Source of the DNA: Roseivirga misakiensis
Lineage (GTDB): Bacteria > Bacteroidota > Bacteroidia > Cytophagales > Cyclobacteriaceae
Assembly (NCBI RefSeq): GCF_001747105.1
Contig: NZ_MDGQ01000005.1
Location: 2,232,001 to 2,296,000 of the forward strand
Reading direction: 5' to 3'
DNA length: 64,000 bases
The translations under genes and the position numbers were made by a program. Shown piece after piece: positions 46,254-55,176 of this stretch. Within the stretch, counting starts at the first letter, position 1. Every line of letters begins with the position of its first letter. Below the pieces are notes generated by a model. The model was not told the origin of the DNA. It searched no databases and saw nothing but the letters and a program-made list of their open reading frames with translations.

Positions 46254-46885
46254 TTCGATTCTTTTTTAACAATAATGGTCCATTCATACAAAGGATAGTC
46301 ATGGATCAGGGTCACAAATCTGCTCAATTCTCTTTTACAAAAATCAAAGTAATATGCAGGGTCAGCGTAGTAAAGATCCTTTGCTTCGAAGTCTACATAT
46401 TTGGTCAGTAAGTTAAAAGAAATACCCTTGTCCGCCTGTTCGTACATTTGCATCAAGGTACGCTTGATATGGTTAATCCACGCTTCCTTGTCTTCGTCAA
46501 ACATGACATTGAAGATACCTGATGCAATGGTAAAATCGGCATTTGTATGTATAGCAGACGCATGGTGAAGGGCAATTTGCGGACCATTCAGGTACTCTCT
46601 CGCAGCTTTTAACATATCGGCACTGATGTCATATCCATCATACTGAGTAAGCGCAAATTCGTGCTTCTCACAATACTTGACCAGCTCACCATAACCACAA
46701 CCCAATTCATTTACCGAAAACGGCTGTGAATTATCGCCCACTACTTTGAGCAACTGCTTGAACCTTAGGTCTTGTTTTTGCTGATTTCCCCAACCTACAC
46801 TTTGTGCACTGTTTCCGAATTTCTTTATATTATCAGAATACAGCTTTTCAACTTTGCTCAGGTCTATATTACTCCTTTTTGACAT
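46250..46885 (-). CDS. Class I SAM-dependent methyltransferase
   Basis: 211 residues. VNELGCGYGELVKYCEKH is SAM motif I, YDGYDISADMLKAAREYL motif II and ADFTIASGIFNVMFDEDKEAWINHI the post-I region. The C-terminal half includes YYADPAYYFDFCKRELS, typical of methyltransferases in polysaccharide loci. It overlaps the NeuD-like gene by 17 bases and the propeller gene by 4. Substrate likely a sugar hydroxyl or amino group; unknown. Confidence 0.85.
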   Translation of the reverse strand: MSKRSNIDLSKVEKLYSDNIKKFGNSAQSVGWGNQQKQDLRFKQLLKVVGDNSQPFSVNELGCGYGELVKYCEKHEFALTQYDGYDISADMLKAAREYLNGPQIALHHASAIHTNADFTIASGIFNVMFDEDKEAWINHIKRTLMQMYEQADKGISFNLLTKYVDFEAKDLYYADPAYYFDFCKRELSRFVTLIHDYPLYEWTIIVKKESN

Positions 46886-47519
46886 ATTCAGCAGCCTTGG
46901 TTCCTATATAAATCTTATCATCATGAGTAGGCTTTACCATTAGGCAACCAGCTCCCAATGTATTGAATTTTCCTATGGCGATTCCATCTCTTAATGTAGA
47001 GTTCACGCCAATGAATGTGTTGGCACCTATACGGCAATGCCCAGAAACAACTACATGTGATGAAATGAAAACATTATCTTCTACTACCGAATGGTGACCA
47101 ATGTGGTTACCACTCCACAGGATTACATTATTTCCAATTTCTACAAATGGCTGAATGGTATTGTCTTCAAAAATAAAGGTATTGTCTCCAATTTTGTCAG
47201 TCCAGCAAGTTGTCTTCGAGCTAATGTAGGTCAACAAGGTATAGCCTTTGGCCTTGGCCTCATGATAGAATCGCTCTCTTACTTTATTTTGATCAGCATA
47301 ACTCAGCGAAACATACATTTCGTAGTCAGCAGGTGGGTAAATCCCCTCAATTCCTTCAAAGTCTACCAAAGGTTTATTCATAAACTCATCATTCTCCCGG
47401 TATGCCTTTGAAACACAGAATGCTACAATTTCATATTCACTATCCGCTTCCAATAAGTAAGAAACTACTTCTGCCTGACCATTGGCACCAAATACAATTG
47501 CCTTTTTTGTCTTTTTCAT
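46869..47519 (-). CDS. NeuD/PglD-type acetyltransferase
   Basis: 216-residue sugar O- or N-acetyltransferase with an N-terminal Rossmann domain (KAIVFGANGQAEVVSYLL) and a left-handed beta-helix (NVILWSGNHIGHHSVVEDNVFISSHVVVSGHCRIGANTFIGVNSTL). The GNHIGHHS His is the catalytic-base candidate. It is a second NeuD-like protein beside the bacillosamine PglD at 21790. The usual GNPAR ending is replaced by TKAAEYVKKE. It overlaps the methyltransferase gene by 17 bases. Confidence 0.85.
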   Translation of the reverse strand: MKKTKKAIVFGANGQAEVVSYLLEADSEYEIVAFCVSKAYRENDEFMNKPLVDFEGIEGIYPPADYEMYVSLSYADQNKVRERFYHEAKAKGYTLLTYISSKTTCWTDKIGDNTFIFEDNTIQPFVEIGNNVILWSGNHIGHHSVVEDNVFISSHVVVSGHCRIGANTFIGVNSTLRDGIAIGKFNTLGAGCLMVKPTHDDKIYIGTKAAEYVKKE

Positions 47520-47530
47520 ATGCTGTTACA

Positions 47531-48583
47531 TTAATAGGGATATAAATAGAAGTTGGGAAAAGCTTTCTTTAATCCTTCTATGGGTTGATCAATGATATCC
47601 GGGTCATTGAATCTTATGAAGTACTTGTACTCATGATCTTGAGCCCCCCACCTTTTCTTAAAGTCATAAACACCTTCCTGACTTTTCCATGTTCCTCCCC
47701 AGTTCCAGTTCTCAAACCCTTTCTTACTGGCCTCCTTCATTGCTTCAAATATCAATAGGGCTGAGGGTTGATCTCGTCTAAAATCATGAATAGTGGCTGG
47801 TGTAAAATACTCTACCGTTTTGTTGAAGTAGAATAATAAGATGGCCGCAATAGGCTCATTATCTTTTCTGGCCACAAAAACGGCAAACTCTTCATCAGAG
47901 AAATATTCAGGAATTAATTCGAAAAACTCTTTCCTTTTTGGGATTCCACCAATGCTTTCTATGTTTTCTTTATGAACATTGTACAAGAAATCCAGACTTA
48001 CTTTGTCATGTTCCACGGTTACCGAGATCTCAGCTTTTATCGCCCTGCGGATATTTCTGGGCCTTGGATTACTGAACAATTCCATTAGGTCAGTCTCCAC
48101 AGTTTCGGTATTCGGAATTGGTGTTATTTGGCCAATTCGGTAATCCGTTTTGTCATGTTTCCAGTTTTGAGTGAACCAATCAGTTTCTTCCGGGCAATAA
48201 GGGTTTGTAACAATGGTAGAAAGAACTATTCCCTCTTTATGGCAAAAGCTATCAAACTCTTTTAATAGTGAGGTATTAATCCATTTAATGTCTTCTCCAC
48301 TGAGTTCATTTGAATAAACCGGACCACCATTACTACCATAATAAGGTAAACTGTTGAGTACGGCACCGTACTCATCGTTCCTTTTGATCATAAATGGGAA
48401 AACAGCCTTTAGTTGCTTCTCTTGAAACCATAAAAAATAGTACGCTTCTGCAGCAAGGTGCTTTTCCAGAAGTTTGTGATAAGACAAGCTTTGATAAAAA
48501 AGCGTAGTCATTTGTGACAATAAAAGCTCACTATAATCGCCATCTAAATCAAAGGGCATCCCCTTCTCAATTGCAAATTCCAT
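47531..48583 (-). CDS. FemAB/GNAT-like acyltransferase
   Basis: 350 residues with the double-GNAT fold pattern of FemAB/BioF2-type proteins: YYFLWFQEKQLKAVFPFM in the first half, NPRPRNIRRAIKAEISV as the middle helix, IAAILLFYFNKTVEYFTPATIHDFRRDQPSALLIFEAMKEASKKG, and FENWNWGGTWKSQEGVYDFKKRWG near the end. FemAB proteins transfer amino acids from aminoacyl-tRNA; the BioF2 group may use acyl-CoA. Between asnB and a NeuD-like gene, it may attach an amino acid or acyl group to an amino sugar. It shares one base with asnB. Confidence 0.8.
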   Translation of the reverse strand: MEFAIEKGMPFDLDGDYSELLLSQMTTLFYQSLSYHKLLEKHLAAEAYYFLWFQEKQLKAVFPFMIKRNDEYGAVLNSLPYYGSNGGPVYSNELSGEDIKWINTSLLKEFDSFCHKEGIVLSTIVTNPYCPEETDWFTQNWKHDKTDYRIGQITPIPNTETVETDLMELFSNPRPRNIRRAIKAEISVTVEHDKVSLDFLYNVHKENIESIGGIPKRKEFFELIPEYFSDEEFAVFVARKDNEPIAAILLFYFNKTVEYFTPATIHDFRRDQPSALLIFEAMKEASKKGFENWNWGGTWKSQEGVYDFKKRWGAQDHEYKYFIRFNDPDIIDQPIEGLKKAFPNFYLYPY

Positions 48584-50472
48584 TATACTTTATGACCGTT
48601 CAAAAAAATCCTGCACCACCACTCAAAATTCATAAAAGACCAGATCAACAATCGATGGTTGATTTGCTGCTCGGTATGTTCTCTTACAATTTTCTCAATA
48701 TAGGCCGGCTTTATAAATTCTGCTGAAATGGTATCCTTTTTGTTCAAAAGCAGCTCACGAACATAGCTCGCATTCTCCCCTCTGTACCAACTTTCATCAG
48801 GTGCTGAAAAGCCTTGTTTTTTCCTATCGATGATCTTCTTTGGGATGTAACCTTTCATGGCTTCCCTTAAGATTTTCTTGCCATCGTCAAAGCTTCTGTA
48901 TTGCATTTTCTTGCTGACATTTTCGTCAATTTTATCAATCTCGCGCTGAAGATTACCCAGTTTATACCTTACCGGGACTTTTTGAGCAAAGTCAACCAAA
49001 TCATTGTCCATAAAAGGGAAGCGTTCTTCCAGGCCGTTGGCCATGGCCAACTTATCACCTACCAAAAACAGCCCTGGCAGAAAAGTTTTAGCCTCAAAAT
49101 ACAACGAATTTTGTATGTGTTGTTCAGGGGTTTTATAACCGAGTTGGTCATTAAAAGTAAAAACCCTTTCAAAAACTGTCCTTGGCTCCTCTAAAGACAT
49201 TTGTCGTAATGCAGAGGTCTGAAACAACTCGGTTTTAGAATCGTCAGGTACTAACCTTTGCCAAAAGCTATAATACTGATCAAAGAAATTTTGCTGGCTT
49301 AAAGAATCAAAAATTCTGTAGTACCGCCATGGATAACCACCAAATAACTCATCGCCTCCGGTTCCTTGTAAACAAACCTTTACAAATTTTGAAGCTAACC
49401 TGGCTATGTAGTAGTTGGGGTAAGACATGCCCACCCGCAAGTCTTCCAGGTGATACACCAACTTGGGAAGTGACCAGCGTAAATCTCCAGCATTTATTAC
49501 TTGTTCAAAATGCTCGGTTTTGAAATGATTGGCCATTAACTCCGCATCTCGCCTTTCATCATAATTGGCTTCATAGCCAGTCACTTCACTCATATCAAAT
49601 CCACAAGTGAAAGTAGATATTCTTGGGACGTAATTTGTCGCAATCGCGGTAATCGTACCGGAATCCATCCCACCGGATAAATAGCTTCCAACTGGAACAT
49701 CAGAAACCATTTGTTTCGCTACTGCCCGTTCCATCAGTCTTTCCGTTTCTAATTTGGCATCTTCGAATGTGATGCTTTCATCAGGCTTTGAAAAGTCATA
49801 ATCCCACCATGAATTGTGGGTTATTTTTTTCATGTGCTTGTCTACTACCAGTGTATTTGCTGGTGGTAACATGGCTATGTCCTGGAACAGCGTTCTAAAT
49901 GAGAATAAGTTTTGAAAGGTAAAATACTCGTTTAATGCACCCAGATTTACTCCAATTTGATAATCAGGGTGCTCCAAAATGGCCTTAGTCTCTGATGCAA
50001 AAACAATTGTTTTTCCATTGAACCAATAATAAAGTGGTTTGATTCCGAACCGATCACGAGCCAGGAAGAGCCTCTCTTCTGTAGAATCCCAGCATGATAT
50101 GGCGAACATCCCATTCAGGCGCTTGATATAGTCTATGCCAAAACAAGAGATGCCTTCAACGATCACCTCTGTATCGGTATCTGAATGAAAGACATGTCCG
50201 CAGGACCTTAACTCTTGTCGGAGTTTGATATAATTGTAAATACAGCCATTAAACACCAGAGTATATCTACCATCTTTGGAAGACATGGGTTGCACTCCAC
50301 GTTCAGAAACGTCTAAAATGGCCAAACGCTTATGAACTAAACCAATGTTTCTGTCCACATAAAGGCCTTCGCCATCAGGCCCCCGATGTGCTAACTTCTC
50401 ACCCATTTTTTTCAATAGGCCATCTGAAACAGGTTTCTGATGTAAATTAAAGATACCGGCTAAACCGCACAT
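48583..50472 (-). CDS. asnB: Asparagine synthase-like glutamine amidotransferase
   Basis: 629 residues. An N-terminal class II glutaminase begins MCGLAGIFNL (nucleophile Cys2) with FNGCIYNYIKLRQEL; the synthetase domain has the PP-loop VGSYLSGGMDSGTITAIA and LKALG-type GTGGDELFGGYPWRYY. True asparagine synthesis is possible, but in glycan loci these enzymes amidate uronic or ulosonic acids, the likelier role here between a SAM methyltransferase and a FemAB-like gene. Length is near the family norm. Confidence 0.88.
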   Translation of the reverse strand: MCGLAGIFNLHQKPVSDGLLKKMGEKLAHRGPDGEGLYVDRNIGLVHKRLAILDVSERGVQPMSSKDGRYTLVFNGCIYNYIKLRQELRSCGHVFHSDTDTEVIVEGISCFGIDYIKRLNGMFAISCWDSTEERLFLARDRFGIKPLYYWFNGKTIVFASETKAILEHPDYQIGVNLGALNEYFTFQNLFSFRTLFQDIAMLPPANTLVVDKHMKKITHNSWWDYDFSKPDESITFEDAKLETERLMERAVAKQMVSDVPVGSYLSGGMDSGTITAIATNYVPRISTFTCGFDMSEVTGYEANYDERRDAELMANHFKTEHFEQVINAGDLRWSLPKLVYHLEDLRVGMSYPNYYIARLASKFVKVCLQGTGGDELFGGYPWRYYRIFDSLSQQNFFDQYYSFWQRLVPDDSKTELFQTSALRQMSLEEPRTVFERVFTFNDQLGYKTPEQHIQNSLYFEAKTFLPGLFLVGDKLAMANGLEERFPFMDNDLVDFAQKVPVRYKLGNLQREIDKIDENVSKKMQYRSFDDGKKILREAMKGYIPKKIIDRKKQGFSAPDESWYRGENASYVRELLLNKKDTISAEFIKPAYIEKIVREHTEQQINHRLLIWSFMNFEWWCRIFLNGHKV

Positions 50473-50477
50473 TTTAT

Positions 50478-51428
50478 TTACTTACGAAACCTGCCTGAAA
50501 AACAGGCTTCTTCAGTATGAAAATAGTCTGTTGTTAAATGATTTGAATTGATCAGTTCCGTAAACTCCTCTTTGCTAAACCGTTTGGCATTGGAAGGTGA
50601 ATACCAATCAAAATTAGTTGCGTCTGAAATGTCTTTCCCCAACTCTGGGTTCCAAAAGCATTTGATAAAGTTCCAGTAAATAAACCTTTGTAAATCTTGC
50701 TGTCCACCTTTAATTCCTAAAAGCGGGATCTCTGGAATATCCAACTGCACCTCTAATTCTGCGAGCCTTTTACCTAACTCGGTTAGCTGTTGAGACATTT
50801 CCCACAGTTGTTCATTGGATAACTCATGGGTTCTCACCCTAAAATGATCATCCAGCAATTCACGTGGTAGCGCCTTTTTAGCATAAACGTAGGTAGCAAA
50901 GGAGCCATTGGATTTTGTGATTTCTGTTAAATGCTTAAAAGTCATGTCAGGATATTCTGTGTGCATAATCACTTGATCACACAGTACAAAGTCGACACTT
51001 GAGGCTTTTAGGCCGGTGTCTGCAATATCTCCTCTTATGAAAGTAAGATTTTCTATATGACCGTAAAACTCACTGGCTTCGGCACCACTTTCAGAAAAAT
51101 CCATACCGATTACGCGTGCATGTGGCGCTAATTCTGCCATCCAGGCTGCCTTATATCCGAGTCCGCTTCCTGCATCCAGAATAACAGATTTATCAGAAAG
51201 AAATGACTTGAAATCAGCCTCATTAGCAAACCCGTAGAGGGTATAAAACCAATTCTTTTGAAAGGCATTAATTTTCCCAATTTCTACCCTGGTGTTCATT
51301 TTATTCCATTTTTCAGAAAAGACACTTGTCGTTTGATCCTGATTGGAATAACCTGAAAGCTGTTTCGATTCAAAATAGTTTTTCCTGATTTCCTTAATCG
51401 GCTCTATAAGTAGATTTTCTAAAATCAT
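50478..51428 (-). CDS. Class I SAM-dependent methyltransferase
   Basis: 316 residues. SVILDAGSGLGYKAAWMAELA is SAM motif I, RVIGMDFSESGAEASEFY motif II and VDFVLCDQVIMHTEYPDMTFKHL motif III. An N-terminal extension of about 85 residues and a C-terminal region (PELGKDISDATNFDWYSPSNAKRFSKEEF) are like those of methyltransferases that act on sugars or acyl groups in O-antigen loci. It overlaps the aminotransferase gene by 4 bases and lies 5 bases before asnB. Confidence 0.83.
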   Translation of the reverse strand: MILENLLIEPIKEIRKNYFESKQLSGYSNQDQTTSVFSEKWNKMNTRVEIGKINAFQKNWFYTLYGFANEADFKSFLSDKSVILDAGSGLGYKAAWMAELAPHARVIGMDFSESGAEASEFYGHIENLTFIRGDIADTGLKASSVDFVLCDQVIMHTEYPDMTFKHLTEITKSNGSFATYVYAKKALPRELLDDHFRVRTHELSNEQLWEMSQQLTELGKRLAELEVQLDIPEIPLLGIKGGQQDLQRFIYWNFIKCFWNPELGKDISDATNFDWYSPSNAKRFSKEEFTELINSNHLTTDYFHTEEACFSGRFRK

Positions 51429-52564
51429 ATACTTTTCAAAGTTTCGACTACGTATTGAAAGTCCAGTTCATTCATTCTGTTGTGCAATGGAATGGACATT
51501 GAATAATCATTGGCTATTTGGGCACCTGGATAGTCTCCGGGCTTAATATCAAATGTATTGGCATAGAAATTCAACATGTGTACTGCATGGGTTCCCGGCC
51601 TAGTAGATATACCTCTTTCCTGAAGTTTCTCCATGATCTCATTTCGGGTATAAGGTGCCTTTGTCTCGTCAATCAAAGTGACGAAACTCTGCCAACCATG
51701 GTCATAATCTGCCGAAAATTCAGGGAGCTGCAACCATTCCAGACCACTCAATTCCTTTTTATAATATGCAGCCCATTTGGCTCGCTCGTTGATAAACTGA
51801 TCGAGCTTACCCAACTGCACCACGCCCACAGCACCTTGCAAATCGGTCATGCGGTAATTATAACCACTAACATCAAAATCGGGCAAGATGTAAGGTCTTG
51901 GTCCATGGTGACGTTGCTCTTCTGAAACAGAAGCACCATGATTTCTCAATATGCCCAGTTTTTCCCCATAAGCATCGTTGTTGGTTGTCACCATCCCCCC
52001 CTCACCAGTGGTGACTGATTTACGTGGATGAAATGAAAAGCAACCAAAATCTCCTAATGCTCCTGCAGGGATGCCTTTGTATGCTGCTCCTGCCGCACAG
52101 GCTCCATCTTCGATAATCGGTACACCCGGAGCAGCCTCTTTGATGGCATCCATATCAGAACAAAGACCGAATAAGTGCACCGTCATAATGGCTTTTGTGC
52201 GATCGGTTACCTTATCGGTCAACTGAGTCGGGTCGATATTAAATGTTTTAGGATCGATATCGCAAAAGACTACTGCTGCCCCAACTTGCAAAACTACATT
52301 GGCCGTTGAAACCCAGGTAAATGCAGGTACAATTACCTCATCGCCCGGCCCTACCCCCAAGGCAACCAACGATAAATGTAAGGCTGTGGTTGCGCTCGTT
52401 ACCGCTATGGCATGTTTTACCTGGTGTCTTTCAGCAAAAAGGTTTTCGAACTCCCTGACCTTGGGGCCTGAAGTAAGCCAACCTGTCATTAGAGGTTCTT
52501 TTACGGCCTGCCACTCTTCTTCACCGGTAACAGGCAGCGAAATCGGTATATTTCGTTTATCCAT
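51425..52564 (-). CDS. DegT/DnrJ/EryC1 sugar aminotransferase
   Basis: 379-residue PLP enzyme with IPISLPVTGEEEWQAVKEPL, AIAVTSATTALHLSLVALG, PIIEDGACAAGAAYKGIPAG, GCFSFHPRKSVTTGEGGMV (PLP Lys in the FHPRKS stretch) and YNYRMTDLQGAVGVVQL. It aminates a keto group on an NDP-sugar. It is distinct from the PglE-like copy at 20655 and is coupled to the epimerase gene upstream (8-base overlap); the matching acetyltransferase at 53572 is broken. It closely resembles the ArnB/WecE/FdtB style, but the sugar is unknown. Confidence 0.92.
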   Translation of the reverse strand: MDKRNIPISLPVTGEEEWQAVKEPLMTGWLTSGPKVREFENLFAERHQVKHAIAVTSATTALHLSLVALGVGPGDEVIVPAFTWVSTANVVLQVGAAVVFCDIDPKTFNIDPTQLTDKVTDRTKAIMTVHLFGLCSDMDAIKEAAPGVPIIEDGACAAGAAYKGIPAGALGDFGCFSFHPRKSVTTGEGGMVTTNNDAYGEKLGILRNHGASVSEEQRHHGPRPYILPDFDVSGYNYRMTDLQGAVGVVQLGKLDQFINERAKWAAYYKKELSGLEWLQLPEFSADYDHGWQSFVTLIDETKAPYTRNEIMEKLQERGISTRPGTHAVHMLNFYANTFDIKPGDYPGAQIANDYSMSIPLHNRMNELDFQYVVETLKSI

Positions 52565-53540
52565 TGTCTAATCCCGTCTCAATTCTCCAATCAATCAGTT
52601 TCTGAAGGCCTTCTTTCAGTTCATATTTATATCTGAAGCCAATTTCCTCTTCGGCCTTCTTTCTTGAGCCTATCCGGTTTTGAACCAGTGCCCTGGCGTC
52701 ATCCTCAGAATAAGGCTTGTAAATCACTTCCATGTCAGAATTTTTCAGTTCCAAAATGGTATCACAGAGCTGCTTAATTGAAGTCTGAACCTCAGTACCT
52801 ACATTATACATTCCAAACTTCGTATCGCTTTTCAAAGCATCGACATTACATCTTGCTACATCTTCGACATAGATAAAGTCATAGGCCTGGCTGCCATCTC
52901 CATTTATGACTGGTGACTCATTTGCTTCAATCTTATTCAGCATGATGGGTACTACCCCGGTATAAGCAGCCGTTTGGTCCTGGTGAGGGCCGTAAACGTT
53001 CATATACCTCAAACCAATTACTTCCAAACCATAGCGGTCATTGAATGCAGTGGCCATTGCTTCTCCGGCAATCTTAGAAGCACCATAAAAATTCTTATTG
53101 TTGAAGGGGTGCGACTCGGTCATTGGCAACTCCACTGCATCGCCATAAACGGAGGCTGAAGAAGACCAAATGAGCTTTTTGATGTTGTTCTTCACACAAG
53201 CTTCTAAGACATTGAAGGTCCCTTCAATATTGACATGAAAGGCGGTTCTCGGGAAGTCTTTGCAATGAAGAAGCCACATGGCAGCCAGGCTGACCACATA
53301 ATCCTTGCCTTTCATGGCTTCATTGAGAATATCAACTTCTCTAATGTCACCACCAATGGGAAACATGCTACATCTTGGGTCTTTCAATTGCTCTTCTAAG
53401 TACGCCTTTTTGCCTCTAGCGAAATTATCGTACACCACAACTTCCGCTACATCCTCTTTGAGTAGCTCTGAGACGACAAAACTTCCAATAAAACCAGCAC
53501 CTCCAATTACGAGTACTTTAGCATCTTTAATATTATTCAC
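52557..53540 (-). CDS. NAD-dependent nucleotide-sugar epimerase/dehydratase
   Basis: 327-residue extended SDR. VLVIGGAGFIGSFVVSELL binds NAD, LIWSSSASVYGDAVELPMTES and NFYGASKIAGEAM give the S/Y-x3-K catalytic set, and RYMNVYGPHQDQTAAYTGVVPIML the substrate-binding loop. It resembles UDP-glucose 4-epimerase/UDP-glucuronate epimerase-like proteins of glycan loci. Overlap with the aminotransferase gene suggests it supplies that enzyme's sugar or works on the same NDP-sugar. The usual C-terminal region is intact. Confidence 0.92.
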   Translation of the reverse strand: MNNIKDAKVLVIGGAGFIGSFVVSELLKEDVAEVVVYDNFARGKKAYLEEQLKDPRCSMFPIGGDIREVDILNEAMKGKDYVVSLAAMWLLHCKDFPRTAFHVNIEGTFNVLEACVKNNIKKLIWSSSASVYGDAVELPMTESHPFNNKNFYGASKIAGEAMATAFNDRYGLEVIGLRYMNVYGPHQDQTAAYTGVVPIMLNKIEANESPVINGDGSQAYDFIYVEDVARCNVDALKSDTKFGMYNVGTEVQTSIKQLCDTILELKNSDMEVIYKPYSEDDARALVQNRIGSRKKAEEEIGFRYKYELKEGLQKLIDWRIETGLDNG

Positions 53541-53551
53541 TAGTTATGATT

Positions 53552-53676
53552 TTAGTTTTTGATTTTCTTGACTAATGGGTGGTAATCCCCCGTTGGGGCC
53601 TGAACTTTCTGATCTCGAAGGTCGTGCACAATTTCAATGGCCTGGCGATTGTCTGCGAGGCCGAAACCATAGTTTC
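53552..53676 (-). pseudogene. 3' remnant of an unrelated gene, probably a WlbA/Gfo-Idh-type oxidoreductase
   Basis: In a minus-strand frame different from the acetyltransferase, codons from about 53676 down to the TAA at 53552-53554 read NYGFGLADNRQAIEIVHDLR, then about 21 more residues ending KKIKN. This looks like a genuine C-terminal tail (helix, basic end), not random reading. The GFGLxDxRxAIExVxxLR pattern recalls, from memory, the C-terminus of WlbA/BplA sugar dehydrogenases, whose genes often sit next to WlbB acetyltransferases. The identification is inference; no start or upstream body is present. Confidence 0.45.
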
Positions 53677-53982
53677 CACATATTGTCCCGTCCGAACCAC
53701 TACACTCTTAAGGTTTGTAATGTTGGTAAATACCATGGATGGTCCCAAAAAAACATCATCCTCACACTTTACTCCGGAATAGATACTTACATCGTTTTGC
53801 ACCTTGACGTTATTGCCTAAAGTTACCCTTGGAGAAACCATCACATTTTGGCCCAGATTACATTTTTCACCCAAGACACAGTCTTTCATAATATTTGAGA
53901 AGTACCAGATTTTGGTTCCATCCCCAATTATTGAACCTTCATCAATGACTGCAGTTGGATGACTATAATAAGACTCAGGCAT
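53572..53982 (-). pseudogene. Truncated WlbB/WbpD-type sugar N-acetyltransferase
   Basis: 136-residue frame whose first ~106 residues match WlbB/WbpD-type UDP-sugar 3-N-acetyltransferases (SHPTAVIDEGSIIGDGTKIWYFSNI, NLGQNVMVSPRVTLGNNVKVQNDVSIYSGV, FLGPSMVFTNI). The family usually has about 190 residues; after QYVETMV the sequence here stops resembling it and continues with 30 unrelated residues (SASQTIARPLKL...) to a stop. The lost part includes the remaining coils and the GNPA-type end. A fused or deleted junction near 53665-53676 is likely, so activity is doubtful. It sits 31 bases from the epimerase gene. Confidence 0.75.
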
Positions 53983-54036
53983 ATTTTTAATCTAATTCAA
54001 TAAGATGCCACTTTTCACAGTGGCCTCATGCAAATT

Positions 54037-54996
54037 CTACTTTTGAAAAAAAATAAGTGTTGGCCCATTCAATTTATTAAACTGATCAATGTTGTAATGT
54101 TTAATTGACCTTGCGAGCTCTTTCAGTGCATTCAATGGCCTAAAAACTTTTCTGCTTTTCTGGAAGTCATATTTAATCAGTTCCACAGGCCTCAACCCAC
54201 ATGATTTACCTAGGCTGACTAAACTTTCTGTATTATAACAGTTGAGGTGTTCTATAGGATTGACGGGATTGAGCTTCCTAAACCCTTCTTCACTATTAAA
54301 ATCATACTTCTTAAGGTTCTCCTCAATCTTGCTCCCATTAGGTACACTTAGCTTGACCACCCCTCCTGGTTTCAATAAGCGAACTAAATTTTGTAAATAT
54401 TCAAAAGGCTCATCTAGATGCTCAAAAACCTGCTCTGTGTTAATGAAGTCAACAGAACTCTCCTCTTGCTGCTCCAAAGTTTGTGCTTCAAAACCCAATG
54501 AAGATGCATATTTTACTTTCGAGGGGGATATTTCGAGCCCTATCGGCTCTAACCCCAGTGATCTTGCGGCAATAGACCATTCTGACCACCCCATTCCAAA
54601 ATCCATTACTTTAATTCGATTGACAGGCTGGTTATAAAATTGGATAAAGGAGTATACCTCTGTAAGAAATCTCTGGATTTTTACTCTTCGGTTATCCAAA
54701 GACAAATTAAATCTCAGGTTTTCATCCTGATCATACCAAGACTCATAAGCTTTGTGTAGCAGTTCACTGTCTGGAATAATTGACTGATAGATTAATCCAC
54801 AATTACCGCATTTAGTGATCTCATATTTCTCGTCTAAAATTTCTTCAACTTCAGGCCTGTACCCTCCCGCAGGTTTGCTTGCAATATGGTCTATCCAGTG
54901 CTTAAAGTAGTTACTGTTAAAATATTCTTCTAAAAGTACCTTTTGGTCTTCTTTGCTTTTGCAGCATGGACAAACCGTCCTTTTAATAAATCCCAT
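54037..54996 (-). CDS. SAM-dependent methyltransferase with N-terminal zinc-finger-like cysteines
   Basis: 319 residues. The N-terminus has two Cys pairs, CPCC (9-12 region) and CGNCG (about 57-61), typical of the zinc-binding domain before sugar C-methyltransferase-like proteins. The SAM domain has IKVMDFGMGWSEWSIAARSLG, FINTEQVFEHLDEPFEYLQNL and LLKPGGVVKLSVPNG. The C-terminal part differs from classical TylCIII-type enzymes. Sugar methylation in the glycan is the likely role. A 180-base gap precedes it. Confidence 0.85.
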   Translation of the reverse strand: MGFIKRTVCPCCKSKEDQKVLLEEYFNSNYFKHWIDHIASKPAGGYRPEVEEILDEKYEITKCGNCGLIYQSIIPDSELLHKAYESWYDQDENLRFNLSLDNRRVKIQRFLTEVYSFIQFYNQPVNRIKVMDFGMGWSEWSIAARSLGLEPIGLEISPSKVKYASSLGFEAQTLEQQEESSVDFINTEQVFEHLDEPFEYLQNLVRLLKPGGVVKLSVPNGSKIEENLKKYDFNSEEGFRKLNPVNPIEHLNCYNTESLVSLGKSCGLRPVELIKYDFQKSRKVFRPLNALKELARSIKHYNIDQFNKLNGPTLIFFQK

Positions 54997-55055
54997 TATC
55001 TTTTCAAGTGTTGGACTTCCAATTTATTAAACCGACTCATGTAAATTCGGTAGCG

Positions 55056-55071
55056 ATTTTGTCAACAAAAT
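55056..55071. repeat. Short perfect inverted repeat
   Basis: ATTTTGT-CA-ACAAAAT, seven-base arms around two bases, in the 180-base gap 54997-55176 between two methyltransferase genes. It could be an operator or small hairpin; no T-run follows, so it is not a classical terminator. I see nothing else in this gap. Confidence 0.4.
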
Positions 55072-55176
55072 GAGTACCCAGCACACCGCACATGCCTCAG
55101 GAAACAAGTAGCATTATGGTCTTTTTCCCGTTCAATACAACTACTACTTTTCCTTGACTTCTAAATTAAGTTCGAC

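Noticed and set aside
55056-55071. Inverted repeat as an intrinsic terminator
   Set aside because: Seven-base arms with a two-base loop and no T-run on either strand.
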